Assembly: GCA_036825155.1 (NCBI GenBank)
Contig: DAISYU010000004.1
Span: 3,187-67,186, forward strand
DNA: 64,000 nt
Origin: DSAD01 sp036825155
GTDB taxonomy: Bacteria; Desulfobacterota; Desulfomonilia; UBA1062
Direction of reading: 5' to 3'
Shown piece after piece: positions 33,746-42,568 of the stretch. A program made the position numbers and the translations under genes. Each line of letters starts with the position of its first letter. The first letter of the stretch is position 1. The notes under the pieces are model-generated. The model did not search any database. It was not told where the DNA came from and saw only the letters and a program-made list of their open reading frames with translations.

Positions 33746-34612
33746 ATGATCTATATTAAGCTTATCCTCACCGCCATTTTTTGGGGCGGCACGTTCATAG
33801 CCGGCAGGATCATTGCACCGGATATCGGACCCTTTTCCGGCTCATTCCTCCGGTTCGTGTTTGCCTCGGTCTTTCTCCTGGTGATCTGCCATTCACTTGA
33901 AGGGGGGCTTCCGAGACTGAAAGGTCCCCAGATACTTACGGCTGTCCTGCTCGGCCTCACAGGGGTCTTTGCATACAACGTCCTGTTCCTCGCAGGACTC
34001 AAGACCGTTTCTGCCGGCAGGGCGAGCATCATCATCGCGAACAACCCGGTATTCCTTGCCCTGTTTTCCTCCCTGATCTTCAAGGAACAGCTGAGCGTCA
34101 GGAGGGTATTCGGTATTGTACTGAGCCTCATGGGTGCCGTGATCGCCATTACCCGAGGGAATCCTTCCATGATCTGGCAGGGTGCTGTGGGCTTCGGGGA
34201 GGTACTCATCTTCGGCTGCGTCGCAAGCTGGGTATCCTATTCGCTCATCGGGAAAAAACTCATGCAGGATATCTCTCCTGTTTCGGCAGTCACGTATTCC
34301 TCCATCTTCGGTGCACTCTTTCTGTCTTTTCCTGCATACATGGAGGACATCACCCACAGCTTTGCCAACTATTCCTTTCTGACCTGGATGAGTATTCTCT
34401 ATCTCGCCGCTTTCGGTACGGTTATCGGTTTTACCTGGTTCTATGAGGGTATCAAGACCATCGGAGCGACAAGATCCGGGGTGTTCATCAATTTTGTCCC
34501 CATAAGCGCAATCCTTATGGCGTTTGTCATCCTCGGCGAGAAAATGGATATCTCTTTAGTCTTCGGCGTTACCCTGGTAACCTTGGGGGTATTCCTCACC
34601 AACAGGGAATAG
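33746..34612 (+). CDS. EamA/DMT-family permease
   Basis: This 288-aa transporter has ten hydrophobic segments arranged as two repeated EamA halves. The first half carries ILTAIFWGGTFIAGR at residues 6-20 and NNPVFLALFSSLIFKE near 100; the second starts at about 148. DMT transporters commonly export amino acids or metabolites; the substrate cannot be told. GAAGG precedes the ATG. It lies 55 bases after azlD and may be cotranscribed with it. Confidence 0.88.
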   Translation: MIYIKLILTAIFWGGTFIAGRIIAPDIGPFSGSFLRFVFASVFLLVICHSLEGGLPRLKGPQILTAVLLGLTGVFAYNVLFLAGLKTVSAGRASIIIANNPVFLALFSSLIFKEQLSVRRVFGIVLSLMGAVIAITRGNPSMIWQGAVGFGEVLIFGCVASWVSYSLIGKKLMQDISPVSAVTYSSIFGALFLSFPAYMEDITHSFANYSFLTWMSILYLAAFGTVIGFTWFYEGIKTIGATRSGVFINFVPISAILMAFVILGEKMDISLVFGVTLVTLGVFLTNRE

Positions 34613-34719
34613 CGGTTTCCGTACGATATCCTCCTGTAGCCTGTATGCATATGAAATATTTCCCGATGCATCCGTCTTGCCTTTCCATTGCCTTTTATCA
34701 ATAGATACATTCCTACCCC

Positions 34720-34748
34720 TTGACTTTGTCTATAAGGGCGCGTACTTT
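34720..34748 (+). promoter_or_regulatory. Possible sigma-70 promoter of the peptide transporter operon
   Basis: TTGACT (5 of 6 for -35) is separated by 17 bases from TACTTT, a poor -10. The region down to the start codon is AT-rich. AGAGGAGGATGGAGG then provides a strong ribosome site before ATG 34800. Confidence 0.35.
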
Positions 34749-34799
34749 TTTAGTATCGATTAATATCTATCTCACATAGTAGAAAGAGGAGGATGGAGG

Positions 34800-36386
34800 A
34801 TGAAGAAATCTCTTTGGTTTATTATCGGGCTTGTCATTATTGCCATCATCGTGGTCATGACAATGCAGAAGAAAGAAGAAGGAGAAGTGGCACTTGCCGG
34901 AAAGACCTTGAAGCTGGCCATGGATGCGGACCCGGTATCACTGGATCCCCATGTACAGCTCTCCGGCGGAATGCTTCAATACTCCCATATGGTTTTTGAC
35001 CCGCTCATCCGCTGGACAAAGACCATGGACCTCGAGCCGAGACTCGCTACGAGATGGGAACGCATCGACGATAATACCATGCGGTTCTTCCTGCGCGAGG
35101 GTGTGAAATTCCACAGCGGCAATCCCTTTACGGCAAAGGATGTGAAGTGGACCGTGGAACGGCTGAAGAAGAGCCAGGATTTCAAAGGCCTGTTCGAACC
35201 CTTTGAAGGGGTGAATGTCATTGATGACTATACCTGCGACCTGGTGACCAAAAAGCCCTACTCCCTGGTTCTCAACATGGCAACCTATATCTTCCCCATG
35301 GACAGTGCCTTCTACACCGGGACTGACGAGTCAGGGAATCCCAAGGATGCCATTGTCAAAACAGGCCCTTCCTTCGCCCTTTCCCATGAATCCGGCACCG
35401 GGAAATATATGGTAACCAAGAGAGAACAGGGTGTGGAGACCGTATTCGAGGCGTTTGCGGACTACTGGGATATCAATTCCCCGGGCAATGTGGACAAGAT
35501 TGTCCTTACCCCTATCAAGAACGATGCAACCAGGGTGGCGGCGCTGCTCTCGGGTGACGTGGACTTCATCATGCCGGTACCTCCCCAGGATTATGACCGG
35601 GTTGCAAACAGCGAGAATTCGCAGCTGATAACCATGTCCGGGAGCAGGATCATCACCTTCCAGCTCAATCAGAACAGGCGTCCCGAGTTCAAAGATCCCA
35701 AGGTGCGCCTGGCCATTGTCTATGCCGTCAACAACGAGGGGATCGTGGAGACTATCATGAAGGGAACGGCCACTGCCGCCGCCCAGCAGGCGCCCGTGGG
35801 CTTCGCCGGATACAAGCCCGACCTCAAACCCCGGTATGACCTGGAAAAGGCACAGGCGCTCATGAAAGAGGCCGGCTATGCAGATGGATTTACCTGTTCC
35901 ATGATCGCGCCGAACAATCGTTATGTCAACGACGAGAAGATCTCAGAGGCCGTGGTTTCCATGCTGGCCAAGATCAATATCAAGGTAAACCTCAAGACCA
36001 TGCCCAAGGCCCAGTACTGGGATGAGTTCGATGCCCAGGTGGCCGACATACAGATGATAGGTTGGCATCCTGACACCGAGGACTCGGCTAACTACTCAGA
36101 ATTCCTCGTGATGTGTCCGAACAAGGAAACCGGCTACGGCCAGTACAACAGCGGAAACTACTGCAACCCCAAGGTAGACGAACTTGTACTCGCAAGCCAG
36201 ACCGAGACAGACCCGGACAAACGCTCGGCCATGCTGCAGGAGGTGGAGCAGATCCTCTACGACGACGCGGCATACGTTCCGCTCCACTGGCAGAATCTCT
36301 CATGGGCGGGTAAGAAAAACCTCAATATCGAACCCATTGTCAATGTGATGAACTTCCCCTATTTCGGAGACCTGGTGCTCGATTAA
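34800..36386 (+). CDS. Periplasmic peptide/nickel-type substrate-binding protein (SBP family 5)
   Basis: This 528-aa protein of the OppA/DppA family has LDPHVQ near residue 42, MVFDPLIRW, LREGVKFHSGNPFTAKDVKWTVERL near 99-123 and the C-terminal lobe with DEFDAQVADIQMIGW. It delivers the substrate to the permeases encoded downstream. The N-terminus has one hydrophobic helix (residues 5-21) with no lipobox Cys and no clear cleavage site, so it may stay anchored by an uncleaved helix. It is followed by a 14-bp hairpin before the first permease gene. The substrate is unknown: peptides, nickel or opines are all possible in this family. Confidence 0.9.
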   Translation: MKKSLWFIIGLVIIAIIVVMTMQKKEEGEVALAGKTLKLAMDADPVSLDPHVQLSGGMLQYSHMVFDPLIRWTKTMDLEPRLATRWERIDDNTMRFFLREGVKFHSGNPFTAKDVKWTVERLKKSQDFKGLFEPFEGVNVIDDYTCDLVTKKPYSLVLNMATYIFPMDSAFYTGTDESGNPKDAIVKTGPSFALSHESGTGKYMVTKREQGVETVFEAFADYWDINSPGNVDKIVLTPIKNDATRVAALLSGDVDFIMPVPPQDYDRVANSENSQLITMSGSRIITFQLNQNRRPEFKDPKVRLAIVYAVNNEGIVETIMKGTATAAAQQAPVGFAGYKPDLKPRYDLEKAQALMKEAGYADGFTCSMIAPNNRYVNDEKISEAVVSMLAKINIKVNLKTMPKAQYWDEFDAQVADIQMIGWHPDTEDSANYSEFLVMCPNKETGYGQYNSGNYCNPKVDELVLASQTETDPDKRSAMLQEVEQILYDDAAYVPLHWQNLSWAGKKNLNIEPIVNVMNFPYFGDLVLD

Positions 36387-36419
36387 TCCTGATGTAATCT
36401 GATCATTCGGGAAGAAGAC

Positions 36420-36453
36420 ACAGGAGCATATATCTGTTGATATATGCTCCTGT
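36420..36453 (+). promoter_or_regulatory. Perfect 14-bp hairpin between binding-protein and permease genes
   Basis: ACAGGAGCATATAT (36420-36433) pairs perfectly with ATATATGCTCCTGT (36440-36453), leaving a 6-base loop. Only TTT is present at its 3' side, so it is not a strong terminator. At this place in transport operons such hairpins stabilise the upstream binding-protein mRNA or reduce transcription into the permease genes. Confidence 0.8.
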
Positions 36454-36473
36454 TTATGCAACTAGATGGATTG

Positions 36474-37448
36474 ATGTTTGCCTTTACCGTAAGAAGAATC
36501 ACCCAGGGCATCTTTGTAATGCTCGTGATAAGCTTTCTGTGTTTTACCATCCAGCACGCCATTGGCGATCCTGTCCGTGACATCGTGGGCATCTCGGTTT
36601 CCGCAGCCGAGCGGGAGGCCCTGCGGGAAAAGATGGGGCTGAACGACCCGTTTCTTACCCAGTATGTCCGATTCCTGGGCAAGGCTGTTCAGGGCGATGT
36701 AGGGATGTCGTTCTTCTTCAAGAAACCCGCATTGAAGGTCATCCTGGCAAAGGCCCCGGCAACACTCGAGCTTGTTTTCGTCAGTTCTCTTATCATTATC
36801 TTTGCCTCTGTTCCGCTCGGGATCTACTGTGCCATCAAGCCCAGAAGCATCTTGTCCCGCACCATTATGGGCCTGAGCATTGTAGGGGTTTCCATACCGG
36901 TCTTTCTCACTGCCATCATGCTCATCTATATTTTTTCCGTGGAACTGCACTGGCTTCCTTCCTATGGACGGGGACAGCTCGTGTACATCGGCGGGTGGGG
37001 AAGCGGCCTGTTAACCCTTGACGGGTGGAAACATCTGATCCTGCCGAGTATCGCCCTGTCCTCCATTATGCTCCCCCTGTTCATCCGGCTCATCCGCTCC
37101 CAGATGATGGAGATCCTTGAAACGGAGTACATCAAGTTCGCCTGGGCAAAAGGGCTCCGAAAAAGACGTATCTGGTTCATACATGCCTTCAAGAACACGC
37201 TGCTCCCGGTCATCACCGTGGGCGGAGTGCAGCTGGGGACCATGATCGCGTTCACCATCCTGACCGAGACGGTCTTCCAGTGGCAGGGTCTTGGCTTTCT
37301 GTTCATAGAGGCAGTGGAACGTGCAGACACGACCCTGCTCGTTGCCTATCTCATGGTGGTGGGAGTCATATTCGTGGTGGTCAACACCATCGTGGATATC
37401 ATATACGGCCTGGTCAACCCCATGGTGAGGATACAGGGGAGCAAGTAA
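36474..37448 (+). CDS. ABC transporter permease, DppB type
   Basis: This inner-membrane permease of about 324 aa has the family N-terminus (TVRRITQGIFVMLVISFLCF), six membrane helices and the EAA loop (EYIKFAWAKGLRKRRIW) that contacts the ATPases. Start choice: ATG 36474 gives the usual DppB N-terminus; ATGs further upstream lie near or inside the hairpin. The stop overlaps the next start (TAATG), so the two permeases are coupled. It belongs to the five-gene peptide/nickel-type importer. Confidence 0.93.
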   Translation: MFAFTVRRITQGIFVMLVISFLCFTIQHAIGDPVRDIVGISVSAAEREALREKMGLNDPFLTQYVRFLGKAVQGDVGMSFFFKKPALKVILAKAPATLELVFVSSLIIIFASVPLGIYCAIKPRSILSRTIMGLSIVGVSIPVFLTAIMLIYIFSVELHWLPSYGRGQLVYIGGWGSGLLTLDGWKHLILPSIALSSIMLPLFIRLIRSQMMEILETEYIKFAWAKGLRKRRIWFIHAFKNTLLPVITVGGVQLGTMIAFTILTETVFQWQGLGFLFIEAVERADTTLLVAYLMVVGVIFVVVNTIVDIIYGLVNPMVRIQGSK

Positions 37449-38365
37449 TGGGAAGATTAAAACGCATCAGGCAATCGTACATGCTCTACAGTTTTTTAAG
37501 GGATCCTGTTGCCATGATCTGTTTTATCATCCTGTGTTTCCTTTTTATGGTAAGCTTCCTTTCTCCTGTAATAGCACCCCACAATCCCTATGAGTCCGCC
37601 TCCATCAATGTGCTCAACGCTGAAATGCCTCCCATGTGGATGGAGAAAGGCACGGCCGAGTTTATCCTGGGAACCGACAGTCAGGGAAGAGACCTGTTGA
37701 GCACCCTGCTCTACGGAATGCGCATCTCCATTATCATCGGCTGTTTTGCAGTGCTCCTGCAGGCATTCCTGGGCGTTCTTATCGGGCTGACCTCCGGATA
37801 CCTCGGAGGCAGAATCGACTCCTTCCTCATGCGCATGGCAGACGTACAGCTCTCATTCTCCACCATGATGGTGGCCATCTTCTTGAGTGCCATATTCCAG
37901 GCGGCGTTCGGGGTTGCCATGTACGAGAGGTTTGCCGTTCCCATGCTCGTTTTAGTGATCGGTCTTGCGGAATGGCCCCAGTATGCCCGCACGGTGCGGG
38001 CATCCGTTCTGGCGGAAAAAAAGAAGGAATATGTTGAGGCTGCGCGGGTTATCGGGTTTAATACACAGCGGATCATGTGGCGGCATATCCTGCCCAATAC
38101 GCTGTCCCCGGTTCTCGTGATCTCAACGGTCCAGGTGGCCAACGCCATCATGAGCGAAGCTGCACTGTCGTTCCTGGGGCTGGGCATGCCAGTTACCAGG
38201 CCCTCTTTAGGATCGCTCATCAACTCCGGCTTTGAATTCATCTTCTCGGGTTCATGGTGGATTACCCTGTTCCCGGGCATCTTCCTCGTCATACTCATAC
38301 TCGTTATCAATCTGTTGGGTGACTGGCTCAGGGACGTGCTCAACCCGAAACTATACAAAGGATAG
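37448..38365 (+). CDS. ABC transporter permease, DppC type
   Basis: This second permease (305 aa) starts at 37448, with ATG overlapping the previous TAA. The N-terminal cytoplasmic stretch and first helix are followed by a periplasmic loop with LGTDSQGRDLLSTLLYGMR, the hallmark of DppC/OppC. The EAA loop (EYVEAARVIGFNTQRIMWRH) and LSFLGLGMPVTRPSLG close to the C-terminus are conserved. It makes the heterodimeric channel with DppB. Confidence 0.95.
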   Translation: MGRLKRIRQSYMLYSFLRDPVAMICFIILCFLFMVSFLSPVIAPHNPYESASINVLNAEMPPMWMEKGTAEFILGTDSQGRDLLSTLLYGMRISIIIGCFAVLLQAFLGVLIGLTSGYLGGRIDSFLMRMADVQLSFSTMMVAIFLSAIFQAAFGVAMYERFAVPMLVLVIGLAEWPQYARTVRASVLAEKKKEYVEAARVIGFNTQRIMWRHILPNTLSPVLVISTVQVANAIMSEAALSFLGLGMPVTRPSLGSLINSGFEFIFSGSWWITLFPGIFLVILILVINLLGDWLRDVLNPKLYKG

Positions 38366-38368
38366 GCA

Positions 38369-39355
38369 ATGGAGCACCTGCTGGAACTTGAAGAAGTCGT
38401 GGTTCGATTCGCACTTCGCTTCGGTGACCTGACCGCTGTGGACGGGGTGAGTTTTTCCCTCAACCCCGGGGAACGGATGGGCCTCGTGGGTGAGAGCGGT
38501 GCCGGCAAATCCGTGACCGGCTTTTCCATAATCGATCTCATCAGCAAGCCGGGATACATCGCATCCGGACGAATCCTCTTCGAGGGTAAAGATCTTGCAC
38601 ACCTCAGCGAGGAAGAGATGCGGATCATCAGGGGTAACAGGATCAGTATGATCTTCCAGGACCCTATGATGACGCTCAACCCGGTACTGACCATAGGGAC
38701 CCAGATGGTGGAGACGCTGCAGGCCCATATGGATATCAGCGAGGAAGAAGCCGGCAGGATCGCCCTCGAGAAATTGAGAAAGGTGCATATCCCCTCACCT
38801 GAAAAGAGACTGGACCAGTATCCCCATGAATTCTCTGGCGGGATGAGGCAACGGATTGTCATTGCCATCGCCCTGCTCACCGACCCGTCACTCATCATTG
38901 CCGATGAGCCCACAACAGCCCTGGATGTGACTATCCAGGCAGAGATACTCGATCTCCTCCTGGAGCTGTGTAAGTCGGAAAAGACCGGCCTTATCCTCAT
39001 CACCCATGATCTCGCCGTGGTATCCCAGATAACACAGAAGATAGCGGTCATGTACGCCGGCAAGATTGTGGAGATGGGCGATACCGGCACCATCATCAGC
39101 GATCCGAAACACCCCTACACACAGGGACTGATCAATGCCCTGCCCGGCAGCGATCACCTGGGCAAACGGCTGAACCAGATCCCGGGGATGATGCCCTCTC
39201 TCTTCAGTATACCGCCTGGATGTTCATTCCATCCCAGGTGTCCACTGCGCATGGATGTCTGTGAAAAGCACGTACCACCATTTACCTATTATGAAAAATA
39301 CAACAGGTCGGTGGCTTGCTACCTGATGGACCAGGATTCAAAGGGGGATCTATGA
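38369..39355 (+). CDS. ABC transporter ATPase, DppD type
   Basis: This 328-aa ATPase has Walker A GESGAGKS near residue 41, Q-loop IFQDPM, signature FSGGMRQR near 156, Walker B LIIADEPTTALD and the H-loop THD. The C-terminal oligopeptide/dipeptide extension with the Cys motif (CSFHPRCPLRMDVCEKH) is present, which in this subfamily holds a 4Fe-4S cluster. It overlaps the second ATPase gene by ATGA. The two ATPases form a heterodimer. Confidence 0.95.
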   Translation: MEHLLELEEVVVRFALRFGDLTAVDGVSFSLNPGERMGLVGESGAGKSVTGFSIIDLISKPGYIASGRILFEGKDLAHLSEEEMRIIRGNRISMIFQDPMMTLNPVLTIGTQMVETLQAHMDISEEEAGRIALEKLRKVHIPSPEKRLDQYPHEFSGGMRQRIVIAIALLTDPSLIIADEPTTALDVTIQAEILDLLLELCKSEKTGLILITHDLAVVSQITQKIAVMYAGKIVEMGDTGTIISDPKHPYTQGLINALPGSDHLGKRLNQIPGMMPSLFSIPPGCSFHPRCPLRMDVCEKHVPPFTYYEKYNRSVACYLMDQDSKGDL

Positions 39356-40368
39356 ACCGGGCAGTTCCCCTGCTTGATGTGCAGAATCTTACCAAGCACT
39401 TCGATATATCGGGCGGGTTCTTAGAGCAGCTCCGGCTGGAAAACATGCGCATCAATCTCAAGAAAACCATCGTTCACGCACTCAATGACGTGAGCCTGTC
39501 CATCTTTTCCGGGGAGACCTTCTCTGTCGTGGGAGAGTCCGGTTGCGGGAAATCTACCCTTGGAAGGGCGGTACTCGGCCTGTACCCCATAGACGGTGGA
39601 CAGATATTCTACTTAGGAAAGAGGATCGACAGCAAAAATTCACGGCAGATGCTCCCGTACCGCAGAAAGATGCAGATGGTCTTTCAGGATCCCTATGCAT
39701 CCCTGAACCCCCGCATGAAGGTGGAACAGACACTGATGGAACCCATGCTTTTCCATAATCCCGGCATCTCAGCTGCACAAGCGAAAGAACGGGTTTCGGA
39801 GGTAATGGAGCAGGTGGGTGTGGACCCGAGTTGGGCTTCACGGTACCCTCATGAATTCTCCGGCGGTCAGCGTCAAAGGATCAGCATCGCCAGGGCCTTG
39901 ATGGTGGAGCCGGAATTCATCGTGGCGGACGAGCCTATCTCTGCACTGGACGTATCCATTCAGGCGCAGATCCTCAATCTGTTCATGGATGCCCAGGAAG
40001 ACCGCGGGCTGACCTACATGTTCATAACCCATGATATGTCTGTTGTGAAACATATCAGCACCCGTGTTGCCGTGATGTACCTGGGAACCATCTGCGAGCT
40101 GGCAAAAACAGAAGAGCTCTTCTCACATCCGCGCCATCCATACACAAAAGCGCTCTTGAGCGCCATCCCGGTCCTGGGGACAAAGAAGGCCGATCACATC
40201 AAACTCAAAGGAGAGGTCCCCACTCCCATCGAGCTCCCGTCCGGATGTGTCTTCCACAACCGGTGCCCGTATGCCTTTGACAGATGTTCAGCAGAGATAC
40301 CAGGCATGGCTGAATACGATTCGGGAAGACTCATCGCATGCCACGGCGTTGAAGAAGGGAAGATCTGA
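39352..40368 (+). CDS. ABC transporter ATPase, DppF type
   Basis: This 338-aa ATPase has Walker A GESGCGKS near residue 62, VFQDPYASLNPRM, signature FSGGQRQR near 167, Walker B FIVADEPISALD, and the family C-terminus CVFHNRCPYAFDRC with clustered Cys. A larger than usual insertion (GGFLEQLRLENMRINLKKT) sits before the first strand that leads into Walker A. It is the last gene of the importer. Downstream come 100 bases before the rplM promoter, without an evident terminator. Confidence 0.95.
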   Translation: MNRAVPLLDVQNLTKHFDISGGFLEQLRLENMRINLKKTIVHALNDVSLSIFSGETFSVVGESGCGKSTLGRAVLGLYPIDGGQIFYLGKRIDSKNSRQMLPYRRKMQMVFQDPYASLNPRMKVEQTLMEPMLFHNPGISAAQAKERVSEVMEQVGVDPSWASRYPHEFSGGQRQRISIARALMVEPEFIVADEPISALDVSIQAQILNLFMDAQEDRGLTYMFITHDMSVVKHISTRVAVMYLGTICELAKTEELFSHPRHPYTKALLSAIPVLGTKKADHIKLKGEVPTPIELPSGCVFHNRCPYAFDRCSAEIPGMAEYDSGRLIACHGVEEGKI

Positions 40369-40467
40369 TCCTGGGAGATTGCATTCTCAAACATCGCCTC
40401 GAAAGGGCCTGGATGAATCCATCGCGAATAAAAGTTATAATAATCGATGATGATTGCTTGATCAACA

Positions 40468-40496
40468 CTTGACATCCACCCCTTCATCAGCTATAT
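40468..40496 (+). promoter_or_regulatory. Sigma-70 promoter of rplM-rpsI
   Basis: A perfect -35 TTGACA is spaced 17 bases from TATATC (4 of 6). The leader from the predicted start (about 40503) to ATG 40531 contains AAGGAG at 40517-40522, a good ribosome site. Confidence 0.75.
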
Positions 40497-40530
40497 CCGA
40501 GCCCTATTTAGCGGTTAAGGAGTTACATGT

Positions 40531-40959
40531 ATGAGTACATTCAGCGCAAAAAAGGGTGAGGTCCCGAGAAATTGGGTGCTCGTCGATGCAACGGACAAGG
40601 TGCTGGGAAGGCTGGCAGCTGATGTTGCATCCATCCTGCGGGGAAAAACAAAACCTGAGTACACGCCTCACACCGATGTTGGCGATTTTGTCGTGATTGT
40701 CAATGCGGACAAGGTGAAGCTCACAGGCAACAAGCTGGATCAGAAGATGTACTATCATCACAGCGGGTATGTCGGCGGGATCAAAGGAAAATCTGCCAAG
40801 CAGATTCTCGAGAAGAACCCCGAAGAGATCATCAAGCATGCAGTCAAGGGTATGCTCCCCAAGAACAGTCTCGGAAGATCTATGTTCAAGAAGCTCAAGG
40901 TCTATGCAGGAGAGCAACACCCACACGAAGCTCAGATGCCTCAAGAGATTAATCTATAA
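40531..40959 (+). CDS. rplM: 50S ribosomal protein L13
   Basis: This 142-aa protein begins MSTFSAKKGEVPRNWVLVDATDK and carries the L13 hallmarks LGRLAADVASILRGK, YYHHSGYVGG and the conserved AVKGMLPKNSLGR. Length is standard. It is paired with rpsI 12 bases downstream, the universal bacterial L13-S9 operon. Confidence 0.97.
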   Translation: MSTFSAKKGEVPRNWVLVDATDKVLGRLAADVASILRGKTKPEYTPHTDVGDFVVIVNADKVKLTGNKLDQKMYYHHSGYVGGIKGKSAKQILEKNPEEIIKHAVKGMLPKNSLGRSMFKKLKVYAGEQHPHEAQMPQEINL

Positions 40960-40971
40960 GAGAGGATATTT

Positions 40972-41364
40972 ATGGCAGAACGGACATATGCCACTGGAAG
41001 AAGGAAAAATGCTACCGCCCGGGTATGGTTGCTGCCCGGCACCGGAGAATTCACGGTAAACGGTAAGCCCATGAATGAGTACTTTGACAGAGAAACACTG
41101 AAGATGTCAGCAATGCAGCCTTTTGATGTAACCGAGACCAGGGGGCAGTTTGATATCCTTGCCACCGTCAGCGGCGGGGGCATTTCTGGCCAGGCAGGGG
41201 CTCTCCGTCATGGCATATCAAGGGCCCTGGCTGAATTCGACGTCGAAAAATACCGGCCCAAACTCAAATCTGCAGGATTCCTCACCCGAGATCCAAGGAT
41301 GGTGGAGAGGAAAAAATTCGGGCTTCACAAGGCACGTAAACGACCTCAGTTCTCCAAGAGGTAA
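40972..41364 (+). CDS. rpsI: 30S ribosomal protein S9
   Basis: This 130-aa protein has the S9 opening ATGRRKNATARVWL near residue 6, the middle GGGISGQAGALRHGISRAL, and the basic C-terminus LHKARKRPQFSKR whose tail contacts the P-site tRNA. ATAAGAGAGGA precedes the ATG. argC begins after 6 bases. Confidence 0.97.
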   Translation: MAERTYATGRRKNATARVWLLPGTGEFTVNGKPMNEYFDRETLKMSAMQPFDVTETRGQFDILATVSGGGISGQAGALRHGISRALAEFDVEKYRPKLKSAGFLTRDPRMVERKKFGLHKARKRPQFSKR

Positions 41365-41370
41365 TCACCA

Positions 41371-42402
41371 TTGTCTCTATCAGTAGGTATCCTGGGCGCC
41401 ACAGGGTATACCGGTGCAGAGCTCATCAGACTTTTACAGAATCATGAGCATGCCAGGATAACCTACTGTTCATCCCGCCAGTATAACGGAAAGAACATTT
41501 CTGAAGTTCTCGGGTTTCTCCAGGGGTGCGCCGATTATGAACTGGAGGAATTTGACGCAGGATCGATAAAAAACCGGTGTGATGTTGTCTTTTCCTGTCT
41601 ACCCCATGGCCTCAGCATGGGTTTCATCGCGGATCTCCTCGACTCGGTAAAGGTCGTTGACCTGAGTGCGGATTTCAGAATCCATGACGAGCAGGTCTAC
41701 ACGAAATGGTATACTAAGCACAGCTGTGCCGGGCTCTTGAGCTCTGCCGCCTACGGACTGTGCGAGATCTACCGGGACACGATCAGGGATGCTTCACTTG
41801 TGGCAAACCCGGGCTGTTATCCCACCAGCGTTCTCCTTCCGCTGATCCCTCTGTTGAAGGAAGGATTGATCAGTCCCGAAGGAATCATCGTCGACAGCAA
41901 GAGCGGCGTTTCCGGGGCTGGAAGGGGGTTGAGCCTCACCACCCATATCTGTGAATCGGGCGAGAGTTTTTCCGCTTACAAGGTGGGCAGATCTCACCGT
42001 CATATCCCTGAGATCGAACAGGAACTGTCTCTGGCAGCCACCAAGCCGGTAACCATTGAGTTCACCCCTCATCTGATCCCCATTTCCCGGGGCATGCTCT
42101 CAACGATCTACGTGAGGACAGAGCAGAACGAACAAACCCTGAAGGAGTGTCTGGACGCCTTTTATAACGATTCCCCGTTTGTCCACATTCTTCAGAGCGG
42201 GTTCCCTTCCACCAAGGACGTGAGGGCCACGAACAGATGCATCATAGGGCTGGCCAGGAATGAAACAACTTCAATGGCCGTCATCGTGAGTGTAATCGAC
42301 AACCTCACCAAGGGGGCAAGCGGCCAGGCAGTTCAGAACATGAACATCATGTTCGGCCTGAAAGAGACCGCCGGCCTTGACTCCATCCCGGTATTCCCGT
42401 AA
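41371..42402 (+). CDS. argC: N-acetyl-gamma-glutamyl-phosphate reductase
   Basis: This 343-aa arginine-biosynthesis enzyme reduces N-acetylglutamyl phosphate to the semialdehyde. The NADP-binding motif GILGATGYTGAEL is at residues 6-18, the catalytic Cys motif NPGCYPTS near 147, and the later conserved GAGRGLSL and FTPHLIP segments are present. The start is TTG, with AAGAGG 8 bases upstream. Its place right behind rpsI suggests cotranscription with ribosomal protein genes. No other arg genes are nearby. Confidence 0.95.
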   Translation: MSLSVGILGATGYTGAELIRLLQNHEHARITYCSSRQYNGKNISEVLGFLQGCADYELEEFDAGSIKNRCDVVFSCLPHGLSMGFIADLLDSVKVVDLSADFRIHDEQVYTKWYTKHSCAGLLSSAAYGLCEIYRDTIRDASLVANPGCYPTSVLLPLIPLLKEGLISPEGIIVDSKSGVSGAGRGLSLTTHICESGESFSAYKVGRSHRHIPEIEQELSLAATKPVTIEFTPHLIPISRGMLSTIYVRTEQNEQTLKECLDAFYNDSPFVHILQSGFPSTKDVRATNRCIIGLARNETTSMAVIVSVIDNLTKGASGQAVQNMNIMFGLKETAGLDSIPVFP

Positions 42403-42442
42403 TTTACGTCTACAAGATACAGGGGTTAAGGGTACAAGGGTA

Positions 42443-42469
42443 AACAGGATACGAATTTTTTATCCTGTT
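42443..42469 (+). terminator. Weak hairpin after argC
   Basis: AACAGGATA pairs with TATCCTGTT around a loop with a T-run (CGAATTTTT). No T-run follows the stem, so termination efficiency is doubtful. It lies 40 bases after the argC stop and about 100 bases before the Memo-family gene. Confidence 0.4.
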
Positions 42470-42568
42470 ATGTAGCTGATGTTCTTTTTATCATAGTGAT
42501 GCATTCTCCTGCTTGATTTTCAACCTTAGACCACATACCCGATCCCCCGGTTATAAAGGAGGTCAGTC

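Noticed and set aside
37711..39096. 461-codon open frame on the minus strand, opposite the permease and ATPase genes
   Set aside because: It lies antisense to two clearly conserved ABC transporter genes; its product is Ser/Arg/Met-rich without any family motif, as expected from the complementary strand.
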